DNA of 64,000 bases from assembly GCA_026129865.1 (NCBI GenBank), contig JAHCHG010000001.1, positions 682,001 through 746,000 on the forward strand, in the 5' to 3' direction. Under the pieces are notes generated by a model, which saw nothing but the letters and a program-made list of their open reading frames with translations, had not been told where the DNA came from and did no database searches. Position 1 is the stretch's first letter; each line of letters starts with the position of its first letter. The position numbers were made by a program, and so were the translations under genes. Origin of the DNA: Pyrinomonadaceae bacterium. Lineage in GTDB: Bacteria > Acidobacteriota > Blastocatellia > Pyrinomonadales > Pyrinomonadaceae. Shown in pieces: positions 1-8,500 of this stretch.

Positions 1-78
1 AGCCAGATGGAAGAAAGCGCGGAGATCAACAAGATCGCGAGAACTAACGGTCATTCAAAGAAAAAGCTCGATCTTTAG
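1..78 (+). CDS. C-terminal tail of an unidentified protein
   Basis: An open frame runs in from the left edge and ends at a TAG at 76-78. The 25 visible residues are hydrophilic and end in KKKLDL, which is plausible for a protein C-terminus but too short to assign. Its stop overlaps the stop of the convergent hydrolase gene by four bases, an arrangement common in this window. It could also be a chance open frame. Confidence 0.4.
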   Translation, partial: SQMEESAEINKIARTNGHSKKKLDL

Positions 79-1037
79 TTTTTCAGCGTTTTTGTCAAAA
101 ATTCGATCACTCTTTGATCGTAAACATTAAGCTGATCGACGGTTGCATTTGAAAGGCTGAAACCCGACGGATTGAAATCGAGCTTTGATTCAACCGGAGT
201 GGTTTGCGGAAAACACCTCGTCAATTTTTCCGTCGCGGCTTGAAAATCGGGGGCGTCGGCACCGCCAAGCAAAAGAACGCGTTTATCCGCCAAGTCGCTT
301 GCCTTGTCGCAGGCTGACGAACGGTCGAAGCCGGTTCTGATGAAATACAAATAAGTTCCGGCGGACGCGACTTTCGACGTAACGGCGCTCATAAACGGAT
401 AGCGTTTTGAGATCGCGGTTTCCAATACCTGATCGGCGCTTTGCGGCACAGAATCGAGCACAAGCGCTGTAATTTTTGAATCCTTCTTCGCAGCGTCGAG
501 CGCCCCGAGAGCACCGAGCGCGACGCCGTAAATCCCGATATTTTCGCCGACAAGCGGTGCGCTGCTTTCGGTTTTAAGTCCGCGAACGAATTCAATAGCA
601 GCATTCGCATCTTCGCCTTCGGAAGCTCCGAGCGAACTGTGCGCGACGAGCGGATCAATTCCGTGCCCGCGAAGATCCGGCATTAACACCGTAAAATTGG
701 TCGCTTCGTTGATCTTGACGCCAAGGTCCAGCACGTGCGACCGATCGGCGCCGTACCGATGCATAAGCAAAACAGCCGGCGCTCCTTCGCTGCCGCGCAA
801 AAGCCATCCGCGCGCAGACGTACCGTCTTTATTAGTCCAGGTTTCATCCGTGATCTTCGCTCCGCGCGTGCTCAGCTGACCGTAACGCGTCGGCGTTACA
901 AGATATTCCGCCTTAAACGGCTGAGAGATCTGGAAAAGCAGCCATATCGATGCGCCGCCGAGAACCAAAATAATTAATATAACGACCGGCAGCACAAGCC
1001 GGAAAAAGCTTTTTGCAAGTCTGGTTGATTTTGACAT
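75..1037 (-). CDS. Membrane-anchored alpha/beta-hydrolase-fold protein, probably catalytically inactive
   Basis: The 320-residue protein has an N-terminal hydrophobic segment (about residues 12-36) that serves as an uncleaved anchor or signal, followed by an alpha/beta hydrolase core. Fold landmarks are an HRYGADRS oxyanion-side loop, a PDLRGHG strand-turn, and the nucleophile elbow. At the elbow the usual G-x-S-x-G reads GVALG, so the catalytic serine is replaced by alanine. No convincing C-terminal catalytic histidine is visible either. It is therefore likely a pseudoenzyme or a binding protein. The fold is fairly certain from the motif order; the lack of activity is inference. It is convergent with the gene fragment at the left edge and divergent from the S55 protein. 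Confidence 0.75.
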   Translation of the reverse strand: MSKSTRLAKSFFRLVLPVVILIILVLGGASIWLLFQISQPFKAEYLVTPTRYGQLSTRGAKITDETWTNKDGTSARGWLLRGSEGAPAVLLMHRYGADRSHVLDLGVKINEATNFTVLMPDLRGHGIDPLVAHSSLGASEGEDANAAIEFVRGLKTESSAPLVGENIGIYGVALGALGALDAAKKDSKITALVLDSVPQSADQVLETAISKRYPFMSAVTSKVASAGTYLYFIRTGFDRSSACDKASDLADKRVLLLGGADAPDFQAATEKLTRCFPQTTPVESKLDFNPSGFSLSNATVDQLNVYDQRVIEFLTKTLKN

Positions 1038-1182
1038 ATTTTTTGTTGAATCGAAGTTGCTCTAAGAATGAAAATACAACTTGTGGATATTATCGGGAGT
1101 CTTAAGATTGCAGCCTGGAATAAAAAACTTTTGAGAAGTCGGGTATGATGTTACCATATCCGATGAGGTTTTTGGAAGAGTT

Positions 1183-3066
1183 TTGAGAGATATGAAAGTA
1201 AAAATTTCCGCAATTTTATTGAGTGTTTTTGCATTTTGTTTTAGCGCAATTGTTCCGCCGGCAGCGGCGCAGCAGAAAGTTTCTTTGACAAAAAACGGTG
1301 TGAAAACATCGTTCTTTCCGCTTAGCGATATTCGCGAGGGAATGACCGGAAAAGCTTATACGGTTTTTCGCGGTACTGAACCTGAAGAATTCAGCGTTGA
1401 AATTCTCGGCATCGTGCCCGGCGCGATCGGACCGAAGCAAGACATGATCGTCGGACGCATCAGCGGCGGAAGCGCCGACCGAACCGCCGTTTTTGCCGGC
1501 ATGAGCGGTTCGCCCGTTTACATCGACGGAAAATTGGTCGGCGCGATTGCGTACAGTTTTCCGTTTTCGAAAGAACCGATCTGCGGAATTACCCCGATCG
1601 ATCAGATGATCGGAATTTTTAAGCAATACGATAATCAAATAACCGAAACGAAAACTCCGAAACCTTTTTCCTTCAGTGAAATAGCTGTTAATTTAGATCA
1701 AAATTTTTCGGGCGGAACATCTGCTTATTCGGGACAGCTTTATTCGAACGTTAGTACCGGTTCAGCCTTGAGCGCCTACGTCGGACAAACATTTCGACCG
1801 ATAGCGACGCCGGTCAGTTTCAACGGTTTATCGGCATTGACGCTCAAAGCATTTGAAAAACAATTGCTCGACGCCGGTTTACTTCCGGTCGCGTCTGTCG
1901 GCGGATCGGCGCCGATCTCACCGATGAAAAACGCCGAAAAAGAGACTTTAATTGGCGGAACCTCTGTTTCAATGCAGCTTGCGCGCGGCGATTTTTCGCT
2001 TGCAGCTGCCGGAACGGTCACTTTTCGAGACGGTGAAAAGATCTATGCTTTCGGTCATCCGTTCTTAAGTCTCGGGACTTCGGATCTGCCGATGTCCGAA
2101 TCGAGCGTGGTTACGGTAATCCCGAATTTAAATAATTCTTTCAAACTTGCGGTTCCCGGCGCTATGGTCGGAAGCATGACGCAAGACCGCGCGACCGGAG
2201 TTTTTGGAAAGCTCGGGCAAGCTCCGAAAATGATACCGGTTCGGATAGAGATGACAACGAGCCGAAATCAAAAACAATACTTTAATTTTGAAGTCGCCCG
2301 CGACGACGGTTTGACACCTTTGCTGGTAAATATCGGAATTTATAACGCACTTGTTTCCAACGAACGCGGAATGGGCGATTCGACCGTCGAAATAGATTCT
2401 ACGATATCGCTGAAAGATCAGAAATCTGTGAAAATGGGCAGCAGATTTTCAGGCAGCAGCGCCGTATCATCGGCTGCGCTTTCCGTCGCACTTCCGGTCA
2501 ACGCAATATTGACGAGCCGTTTTGACGATGTTGACATCACCGGAATCGATGTCGTGCTGAAATCGTTTGACGGCAGCAAAAACGCGAATCTTGAACGTAT
2601 CTCGATCGACCGTGCGGAGGTTCGTGCGGGAGAAACGATCGAGCTGAATGCATTTATTCGAACAGATACCGGCAAGCTGCTTTCGCAGAGAATTCCGGTT
2701 TCAATTCCGGCAAGCACACCGACCGGAAAGCTTTTGATATCGGTCGGCGACGGAAATTCGATTCAGCAGGCTTCGATCTCGAAACAGTTTGTCCCGCAGG
2801 ATCTCGGCGAACTTGTCAAAACTATCAATGAATCGAAAAAGACCGACCGGCTTTACGTGCAAATAAACCGCGTATCAAACGGCGCAATCGTCGGCGCGAC
2901 CGAACTGCCGAATCTGCCGCCGTCGATGCTTGCGACGATGAATAACAATCGGACAGCCGGCGGCTTTACGCCGACGGTGCAAACGGTTTTAACGGAACAT
3001 GAACTCGCTCCGGCTGAGTTTTTGATTAGCGGACAGCAGACGCTGTCGATCGAAGTGATCAAATAG
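1183..3066 (+). CDS. Secreted SpoIVB-type (peptidase family S55) domain protein
   Basis: A 627-residue exported protein. A signal peptide is followed by an S55-like domain: GMSGSPVYIDG with the candidate nucleophilic serine (about residue 109), then a GAIAY strand, and later YAFGHPFL with a conserved-looking histidine. S55 proteins are PDZ-linked serine proteases known from SpoIVB of sporulating Bacillota; the C-terminal half here is beta-rich and unassigned. The frame can start at TTG 1183 or ATG 1192; GGAAGAG at 1174-1180 lies 2 bases before the TTG and 11 before the ATG, so the ATG (start MKVKISAIL) may be the real start. A strong terminator follows. Whether it cleaves itself or other targets cannot be read from the sequence. 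Confidence 0.8.
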   Translation: MRDMKVKISAILLSVFAFCFSAIVPPAAAQQKVSLTKNGVKTSFFPLSDIREGMTGKAYTVFRGTEPEEFSVEILGIVPGAIGPKQDMIVGRISGGSADRTAVFAGMSGSPVYIDGKLVGAIAYSFPFSKEPICGITPIDQMIGIFKQYDNQITETKTPKPFSFSEIAVNLDQNFSGGTSAYSGQLYSNVSTGSALSAYVGQTFRPIATPVSFNGLSALTLKAFEKQLLDAGLLPVASVGGSAPISPMKNAEKETLIGGTSVSMQLARGDFSLAAAGTVTFRDGEKIYAFGHPFLSLGTSDLPMSESSVVTVIPNLNNSFKLAVPGAMVGSMTQDRATGVFGKLGQAPKMIPVRIEMTTSRNQKQYFNFEVARDDGLTPLLVNIGIYNALVSNERGMGDSTVEIDSTISLKDQKSVKMGSRFSGSSAVSSAALSVALPVNAILTSRFDDVDITGIDVVLKSFDGSKNANLERISIDRAEVRAGETIELNAFIRTDTGKLLSQRIPVSIPASTPTGKLLISVGDGNSIQQASISKQFVPQDLGELVKTINESKKTDRLYVQINRVSNGAIVGATELPNLPPSMLATMNNNRTAGGFTPTVQTVLTEHELAPAEFLISGQQTLSIEVIK

Positions 3067-3094
3067 TATCGGCGATTCTCTAATTAATTTTTCG

Positions 3095-3122
3095 AAAGCG
3101 GACGCCGATACGTCCGCTTTTG
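3095..3122 (+). terminator. Rho-independent terminator after the S55 gene
   Basis: A perfect 10-bp stem (AAAGCGGACG at 3095-3104 with CGTCCGCTTT at 3111-3120) has a 6-base loop and ends in a short T run. It ends 19 bases before the ATG of the next gene, so that gene probably has its own promoter or depends on read-through. Confidence 0.8.
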
Positions 3123-3140
3123 TATTTGGAAATAAAATTT

Positions 3141-3689
3141 ATGGAAAATCACGTAAAATTATTAAATGCCGCGGCATTTGCGGCGAAAAAACATCGCGAC
3201 CAGCGGCGCAAAGGAAACGACTCAGCGCCGTATATCAATCACCCGCTTGAAGTTGCGAAGATGCTCGCTTCGGTCGGCGGCGTTGATGACGCAGACGTTC
3301 TGATCGCTGCGATCCTGCACGATACGATCGAGGATACTGAAACCTCCGAAGACGAGATCAGAGAATTATTCGGCGACCGTGTCGCATCGATCGTCGTTGA
3401 AGTAACCGACGATAAATCTTTGCCGAAGCAGGCTCGAAAAGAGAAACAGGTCGAGCATGCGCCGCATTTGTCCTCTGAGGCAAAGCAGTTGAAGATAAGC
3501 GACAAGATCAGCAATATTACCGATGTATTGAATAATGCGCCCGACGGCTGGTCGGTAGAAAGAAGAATTGAGTATGTAAAATGGGGCGAGCGGGTTTTTG
3601 CCGGATTGCGCGGCGAGAATCAAAAGCTGGACGATTATTTTCTTAAATTAGCGGAAAATGCCAAGAAGCAGCTTGCGGAAATCGTTTAA
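3141..3689 (+). CDS. MESH1-type small alarmone hydrolase (HD domain)
   Basis: A 182-residue single-domain HD hydrolase. It resembles the metazoan SpoT homologue MESH1/HDDC3 across its whole length: KKHRDQRRKG near the start, YINHPLEVA, the HD pair in ILHDTIEDT, VTDDKSLPK, and a late DKISNITDV segment. Family knowledge: these enzymes remove the 3'-pyrophosphate of (p)ppGpp, and MESH1 also dephosphorylates NADPH. There is no synthetase, TGS or ACT domain, so it is a stand-alone hydrolase, not a full Rel/SpoT. The frame extends to a TTG at 3120, but that lies inside the upstream terminator stem, so ATG 3141 with GGA about ten bases upstream is preferred. Its stop overlaps the convergent moaE stop by four bases. 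Confidence 0.88.
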   Translation: MENHVKLLNAAAFAAKKHRDQRRKGNDSAPYINHPLEVAKMLASVGGVDDADVLIAAILHDTIEDTETSEDEIRELFGDRVASIVVEVTDDKSLPKQARKEKQVEHAPHLSSEAKQLKISDKISNITDVLNNAPDGWSVERRIEYVKWGERVFAGLRGENQKLDDYFLKLAENAKKQLAEIV

Positions 3690-4138
3690 TTAAAAGCCGC
3701 CGAATCTCCCTCGATCCATGTTTCTCCGTCGGCGTAAACTTCTTTTTTCCAGATCGGGACCGTACGTTTTAATTCTTTGATCAGCCATTCGCAAGCTTCG
3801 AAAGCAGCACGGCGGTGCGGCGACGAGACAGCGATAACGACACTGGTTTCGCCGATCTCAAGTCGTCCGACGCGGTGAACGATCCCGATGTTCGCGATCT
3901 CAAATTTTTCCAACGCGGCATCGATCAATTTTTCCATCTCGCTCAAAGCCATCGGTTCGTAAGCTTCATAAACAAGGTAATCGGTTTCGCGACCTTTGGT
4001 AAACTTTCGAACGTAACCGTCCAGCGTTACCGTCGCGCCGCACTCGGGTAAAACAACCCGCCGCGCGATCTCGCCGACGTCCAGCGGTTCGCCCGTGATC
4101 TCAAAGAAATGATTTTTCTGTCCGTCGTTTGTTTTCAT
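3686..4138 (-). CDS. moaE: Molybdopterin synthase catalytic (large) subunit MoaE
   Basis: A 150-residue protein of typical MoaE length. Landmarks are GATVTLDGYVR near the N-terminus, EAYEPMALSEME in the middle, HRVGRLEIGE, SSPHRRAAFEAC, and the active-site lysine region VPIWKKE. MoaE pairs with thiocarboxylated MoaD to insert the two sulphurs of molybdopterin in the cytoplasm. It lies 27 bases downstream of moaD on the same strand, so the two synthase subunits are co-transcribed. Two other cofactor genes (moeA, moaC) lie near the right end of this window. Confidence 0.93.
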   Translation of the reverse strand: MKTNDGQKNHFFEITGEPLDVGEIARRVVLPECGATVTLDGYVRKFTKGRETDYLVYEAYEPMALSEMEKLIDAALEKFEIANIGIVHRVGRLEIGETSVVIAVSSPHRRAAFEACEWLIKELKRTVPIWKKEVYADGETWIEGDSAAFN

Positions 4139-4165
4139 TGGTCGATTACGAAAAACCGGATCGTC

Positions 4166-4417
4166 TCATCCTCCGGAAACCGCGGTAAATACAGCTAGTT
4201 CATCGCCATCATTGATTATCTCATCGTCGTCTGCGTATTTTTGATTGACCGCAAAATGAAGAGATTTCCGCCCATGATTTTTCTGGAGTTCCGGAAATTT
4301 TTCAAAGATCTGCGAGAGAGCTGCTGAAGCCGCCGTTTCTTCGTCGAACGACATTTCGACTTCGCGTTTTCCAACAGTATCTGCGGTGGCGCCGAAAAAT
4401 AATACTTTTACATTCAT
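4166..4417 (-). CDS. moaD: Molybdopterin synthase sulphur carrier subunit MoaD
   Basis: An 83-residue ubiquitin-fold sulphur carrier. It starts MNVKVLFFGATAD, has the usual DGDELAVF segment, and ends in the diagnostic VSGG; the terminal glycine carries the thiocarboxylate sulphur passed to MoaE. Length and C-terminus match the family. It is the upstream gene of a two-gene moaD-moaE unit on the minus strand. Confidence 0.93.
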   Translation of the reverse strand: MNVKVLFFGATADTVGKREVEMSFDEETAASAALSQIFEKFPELQKNHGRKSLHFAVNQKYADDDEIINDGDELAVFTAVSGG

Positions 4418-4492
4418 ACATTCTCAAAGTTTAAAAGTGGAAATGCGAAAAAGCTATCTCGCTGCCGGACAAACTTTTTCTCAGTTTCACCT

Positions 4493-6097
4493 TTAGACAT
4501 TTTCACTTTCTATCTCTTCTTTTAGCGCACGTTTTAATATCTTTCCGGTTCCGCCGACCGGCAATTCGTCGCGAAACTCAACAAATCTGGGATATTTGTA
4601 AGCGGCGAACTGTTCCTTGCACCAGGCGATCATTTCATCCTCGGTAATTTCAGCGCCCTGTTTCTTAACGATGAAAGCTTTTACATCTTCACCCATTTTA
4701 TCGCACGGAGTGCCGATGACAGCGACGAGAGAAACCGCCGGATGCGTCATGATGACTTCTTCAAGTTCGCGCGGGTAAATGTTAAATCCGCCGCGCAGGA
4801 TCATATCTTTCTTGCGGTCGACGATGGAAAGAAAACCGTCTTCGTCCATAACCCCGATGTCGCCGGAGTGAAACCATCCATTTCTAAACGCCTCCGCGGT
4901 CGCGTCCGGTCGCTTGTAATAGCCTTTCATAATATTGTGCCCGCGCATAACGATCTCGCCGCGCTCGCCTGTCGGCACCTCATTATCATCGTCGTCAACA
5001 CATTTGACCTCTAAACCGAAAAGCGGCTGACCGACGGTTCCCGGCTTGGAGCGTGCTGTCGGATGATTAAATGTCGTGATAGGAGAAGTTTCGGACAGCC
5101 CGTAACCTTCTAAAATCCTGCAATTAAAAAGCTTTTCGAATTTCGTCATCACCTCGACCGGCATCGGCGCGCCTCCGGAACTTAAAATATTAAGCGATTC
5201 CGCATACGGCGCGACATCGATATTATTTTCCTCGACATATTTCAGGATCGCCCAATACATTGTCGGCACGCCGGTCCAAAAATTTATTTTTTCGTTTTTG
5301 AACGTTTCAAGAGTCGTCTGCGCGTCAAAACGCGGCAAAAGTACGATTCTGTGACCGGCGAATATTTGCGCGTTCATCTGCGCGGTTTGACCGGTCGTAT
5401 GGAAAAGCGGAAGCGTGATCAGACAGGTTTTCTGTTCCCCGTTTGTGTAATCGAGTCCCGGAACGTGAAGATTGAATGAAGCGATAGCGTTAAAAATAAT
5501 ATTCGAATGCGTTAATTCCGCGCCTTTCGGTGTGCCGGTTGTTCCGGAAGTGTAAAGAATCGCGCAGGTGTCGTCAGGCAAGGTAGGCACGACGTCAAAT
5601 TCAATACTTTCTTTCGCGGTCAATTGATGCAGCGTCGGATGTTCGGAATAAGGGCTTTCCGACGAAGGATCTTTCATCATTACGATCAAATGCTCGCAAG
5701 ACGCAGCCTGATCGAAGCCTTCTTTAACCATCTGCGCCATCGGGAGTTCGTCCGTTCCTTCAAAAACAAAGACGGCTTTGGCGTCGGAGTCCGACAAATG
5801 GTAAGCAACTTCGCGCTTCTTGAACAAAAGATTGAGCGGAACAACCGCCGCGCCGACCTTTAGAATTGCGTAGTAAACGATCGGAAAATACGGCAAGTTG
5901 GGACAGGAAAGCGCGACCTTGTCGCCGCGTCCGATTCCCAGTTTTACGAGAGCGTTTGCCGTTTGATTAGAAAGCGCTTCGAGCTGACCGTAGTTTAGCC
6001 GCACGTTCTTCCAAACGACGGCTTCACTTTCAGGAGTCAACCGCGCATGGTGTCTTATTAGCGACGCAAGATTTAAAATAGTTGGGGAATTGTTCAT
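4493..6097 (-). CDS. Long-chain acyl-CoA ligase family protein (AMP-binding)
   Basis: An ANL-superfamily adenylating enzyme of about 534 residues. Motifs are the phosphate loop YTSGTTGTPKG, GYGLSETSP, the GWFHSGDIG hinge region and the late lysine in GGTGKILKRALK. The family activates a carboxylic acid as acyl-AMP and transfers it to CoA; FadD-like fatty acid activation is the best guess, but substrate cannot be read. The frame extends to a TTG at 6142; ATG 6097 (MNNSPTILN) was chosen because family alignment begins just after it. An SDR dehydrogenase lies about 110 bases upstream on the same strand. Confidence 0.88.
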   Translation of the reverse strand: MNNSPTILNLASLIRHHARLTPESEAVVWKNVRLNYGQLEALSNQTANALVKLGIGRGDKVALSCPNLPYFPIVYYAILKVGAAVVPLNLLFKKREVAYHLSDSDAKAVFVFEGTDELPMAQMVKEGFDQAASCEHLIVMMKDPSSESPYSEHPTLHQLTAKESIEFDVVPTLPDDTCAILYTSGTTGTPKGAELTHSNIIFNAIASFNLHVPGLDYTNGEQKTCLITLPLFHTTGQTAQMNAQIFAGHRIVLLPRFDAQTTLETFKNEKINFWTGVPTMYWAILKYVEENNIDVAPYAESLNILSSGGAPMPVEVMTKFEKLFNCRILEGYGLSETSPITTFNHPTARSKPGTVGQPLFGLEVKCVDDDDNEVPTGERGEIVMRGHNIMKGYYKRPDATAEAFRNGWFHSGDIGVMDEDGFLSIVDRKKDMILRGGFNIYPRELEEVIMTHPAVSLVAVIGTPCDKMGEDVKAFIVKKQGAEITEDEMIAWCKEQFAAYKYPRFVEFRDELPVGGTGKILKRALKEEIESENV

Positions 6098-6205
6098 ATT
6101 GCGTTTAGGTACCGATTTCAATGCTTTTTTGTGATTTAACAAACGTTGAGAGACCGCAAATTAAGCCGAAACATTATAGTCTGATCCTACATTCGTCGAA
6201 CGCTG

Positions 6206-6979
6206 TCAGATCGTCATGCCTCCGTCTACTATGATTGTCTGACCGGTAATATAGCTCGATGCGTCGGACGCGAGAAAAACCGCCGTTCCTTTCAATTCGC
6301 CTTCTTCGCCGATCCTCGGAATCGGATTGTTTTCCTGAATCGACCTTTCGTAAAGATCGATGACCGCGTCCGCCAAACGTGAATGAAAAAAACCCGGTGC
6401 GATGGCATTTACGCGAATTCCCTGCCGCGCCCAGCTTGCCGCGAGCTCGCGTGTTAAACCGATAAGCCCGGCTTTGCTCGCCGCGTAACCCGCGTAAAAC
6501 GGACCGTTCGCCGACGACGTCAATCCGCTGATCGATGCGATATTGATTACTGAACCGCTTTTTTGTTTCAACATTTGGCGACCGACCGCCTGCGCAACGA
6601 TAAAACAGCCTGTCAGATTAACGTCCAAAACCTTTTGCCATTTTTCGAGCGGCATTTCTTCCGGCATTGCGCCCCAGGAAATTCCGGCGTTGTTTATCAA
6701 AATATCGACCGAACCAAATTTTTTAACTGTTTCGCTGACAAGATCTCCAACTTCGTCCGGTTTTGAAACGTCGCATATTTTTGCATGGACATGAAAGTTC
6801 TTTTCACGAAATTCTTCAGCGGTTTCGATCAGCCATTCTTCGCGCCGTGCGCAAAGCATAAGGTTTGCGCCCGCTTCCGCCAAACCTTCCGCCATTTCTT
6901 TCCCGATTCCGCGCGAACCACCCGTAACGATCGCGGTTTTGCCGGTAAGATCGAATAAATCCTTGATAGTTTTAGACAT
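6206..6979 (-). CDS. Short-chain dehydrogenase/reductase (SDR)
   Basis: A 257-residue classical SDR. The nucleotide-binding motif TGGSRGIG, the NNAG strand, the catalytic serine in INIASISG, the YAASKAG tyrosine-lysine pair (YxxxK) and a C-terminal ITGQTIIVDGG are all present, so it should be an active NAD(P)-dependent oxidoreductase. The C-terminus and spacing resemble gluconate 5-dehydrogenase and 3-oxoacyl-ACP reductase relatives, which cannot be told apart by eye. It precedes the acyl-CoA ligase on the same strand, hinting at a shared lipid role. Confidence 0.87.
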   Translation of the reverse strand: MSKTIKDLFDLTGKTAIVTGGSRGIGKEMAEGLAEAGANLMLCARREEWLIETAEEFREKNFHVHAKICDVSKPDEVGDLVSETVKKFGSVDILINNAGISWGAMPEEMPLEKWQKVLDVNLTGCFIVAQAVGRQMLKQKSGSVINIASISGLTSSANGPFYAGYAASKAGLIGLTRELAASWARQGIRVNAIAPGFFHSRLADAVIDLYERSIQENNPIPRIGEEGELKGTAVFLASDASSYITGQTIIVDGGMTI

Positions 6980-7075
6980 TTTTTTCTAACGACAGAGTAC
7001 CATAATTATTTTCGTCCGCTAAAATTTTGAAATCCGATTTGTGCAAGTCTTTTATTCAATTGTTAAGATTTATTT

Positions 7076-7861
7076 ATGAGCAAAACAGCAAAGGAACTCG
7101 CCTTTTTGCGCGATCTTACGGTCGATGAGTTTTGGACGGCGCGGTTCACAGAAAATTTCGATAAAAACTACAAGTTCACCGACGAAGCATCGATCCTTTA
7201 CCTGAACGCCGGCACCGGCGGACATGTGCTGGCGCTGCGCGAACAGCTGGACAATGATATTGAGATCTACGGCGTAACGGAAAACGAAGATCTGACCGTT
7301 ATAGCAAAAGCGAAAGCCGAAGCGCTTAAAGCCGATGTCGGCTTTTCAACATTCGTGCCGCCGGATCGTTACGATCTGGTCATCGCCGATGCAAGTTTTG
7401 TCGCGCCTTCGAAAGTAATCGATTTTATCGAAGACACGGTTCATTATGCAGAAGACCGTGCAGTTATTTTTCTTCCTACCGCAGGAAGTTTCGGCGAGAT
7501 ATTTTCAATGCTCTGGGAAGTTTTGATCGGCGAAGATCTGTTCGATCAAAGCGGCGAAGCGACGCGCCTTATCGAGGAAATTCCAACCGTTTCGCGCGTC
7601 GAAGAAATCGCTAAAAACGCCGGGTTAAAAAAAGTCAGATCGAAAACCGAGATCGAGATCTTTGAGTTCGAAAAAGGTGAAGAATTTGTGAATTCGACGC
7701 TCATCGCGGACTTCCTAATGCCGCAATGGTTCGATTTTCTGAACGAAAAAAACACGAAAAAGGTCAAAAAGCGACTCGCCAAAACAATCGATGAAAATTG
7801 CGGCGATCTTACCTTTCGATTCACGGTTAAATCGACAATGATCGACGGAGTAAAAGGCTAA
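7076..7861 (+). CDS. Class I SAM-dependent methyltransferase-like protein
   Basis: A 261-residue protein whose N-terminal half has a Rossmann-type pattern: SILYLNAGTGGHVLAL fits methyltransferase motif I, IEIYGVTENE ends with the acidic residue expected after strand 2, and YDLVIADASF fits motif IV. The C-terminal third is charged and unassigned. It has no identified substrate. Motif I has an asparagine (LNAGTGG) where D/E is common, so activity is uncertain. It stands alone between divergent SDR and convergent tatA. Confidence 0.65.
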   Translation: MSKTAKELAFLRDLTVDEFWTARFTENFDKNYKFTDEASILYLNAGTGGHVLALREQLDNDIEIYGVTENEDLTVIAKAKAEALKADVGFSTFVPPDRYDLVIADASFVAPSKVIDFIEDTVHYAEDRAVIFLPTAGSFGEIFSMLWEVLIGEDLFDQSGEATRLIEEIPTVSRVEEIAKNAGLKKVRSKTEIEIFEFEKGEEFVNSTLIADFLMPQWFDFLNEKNTKKVKKRLAKTIDENCGDLTFRFTVKSTMIDGVKG

Positions 7862-7892
7862 AGGTGGTCTAAGAAAAAAGTTTCCCAGTAAT

Positions 7893-8168
7893 TTAGGCTT
7901 GTTTCGCTTCGGTCCTGCGCCGCATTTCCGCTTGCAATTCTTCATCGCTCAACGAATTGATCTGCGGAATTTGTGCCGATGCCGGCGAAGCGATCTTTTT
8001 TTTCTCGGCTTCCAGGCGCGCCTCTTCATCGGCTTCTTCCATGCCTTCTTTAAAGGCACGTTTGCTTTGTCCGATAGATTTCGCGAGCTGCGGTAAACGG
8101 CTTGCGCCAAAAAGCAGGAAAAGTACTGCCACGATCAAAATAATTTCGGTTGTTCCAAATGATCCCAT
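7893..8168 (-). CDS. tatA: Twin-arginine translocase subunit TatA/E
   Basis: A 91-residue protein with the TatA signature: a short N-terminus, one transmembrane helix (about residues 8-22, IILIVAVLFLLFGA), the hinge and amphipathic helix RLPQLAKSIGQSKRAFKEG, then an acidic, lysine-rich tail. TatA oligomers form the pore for folded proteins exported by the Tat route. TatB is similar, but the length and the FGASRLPQLAKSIG hinge favour TatA. No tatC is next to it. Confidence 0.9.
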   Translation of the reverse strand: MGSFGTTEIILIVAVLFLLFGASRLPQLAKSIGQSKRAFKEGMEEADEEARLEAEKKKIASPASAQIPQINSLSDEELQAEMRRRTEAKQA

Positions 8169-8269
8169 ATCGTTTTAATTATTCCGGTTTGAACTAGATC
8201 AATCTCATCATACAAACAATTCTCGGAATTTACACCTTTTTACGCTAAATTTAGACGGTCTTTTATAAA

Positions 8270-8500
8270 TTAAATCGCATCGCCGATCTTTACGGTCGCA
8301 CCGGCGACGGTTAATTTTTCCGCCAATTCTTCGACGTCGCCCTCATCTGCAAAATCAAGCGAAATGACATTGCCGCTCGTAACCGCGTCCGACATTTTGA
8401 CGCTCTGTTCGCGGTCAAGGTCTAATTCTTCCTGAAGAAGTTTTACCAGCGCAGCCTTTTGAAAACCGGTTTGATATCCGGTAATGCTAAGCTTAGGCAT
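8270..8500 (-). CDS. Small protein resembling the C-terminal domain of ribosomal protein L7/L12
   Basis: The 76-residue protein starts MPKLSITGYQ and has helix-strand periodicity ending in AEKLTVAGATVKIGDAI. That end resembles the AxxxKxxLExAGAxVxxK tail of bL12, and small bL12-tail-like proteins of unknown role do occur; this link is only a visual resemblance. The open frame continues upstream to 8563, but ATG 8500 is preferred because the longer N-terminus lies inside the upstream gene. It overlaps the stop of the prolyl aminopeptidase gene by eight bases, which suggests translational coupling. Confidence 0.65.
   Translation of the reverse strand: MPKLSITGYQTGFQKAALVKLLQEELDLDREQSVKMSDAVTSGNVISLDFADEGDVEELAEKLTVAGATVKIGDAI

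Noticed and set aside
389..658. Small open frames lying inside larger genes throughout the window
   Set aside because: They are antisense or out-of-frame shadows of confidently assigned genes, rich in Arg and Ser, without ribosome-binding sites.
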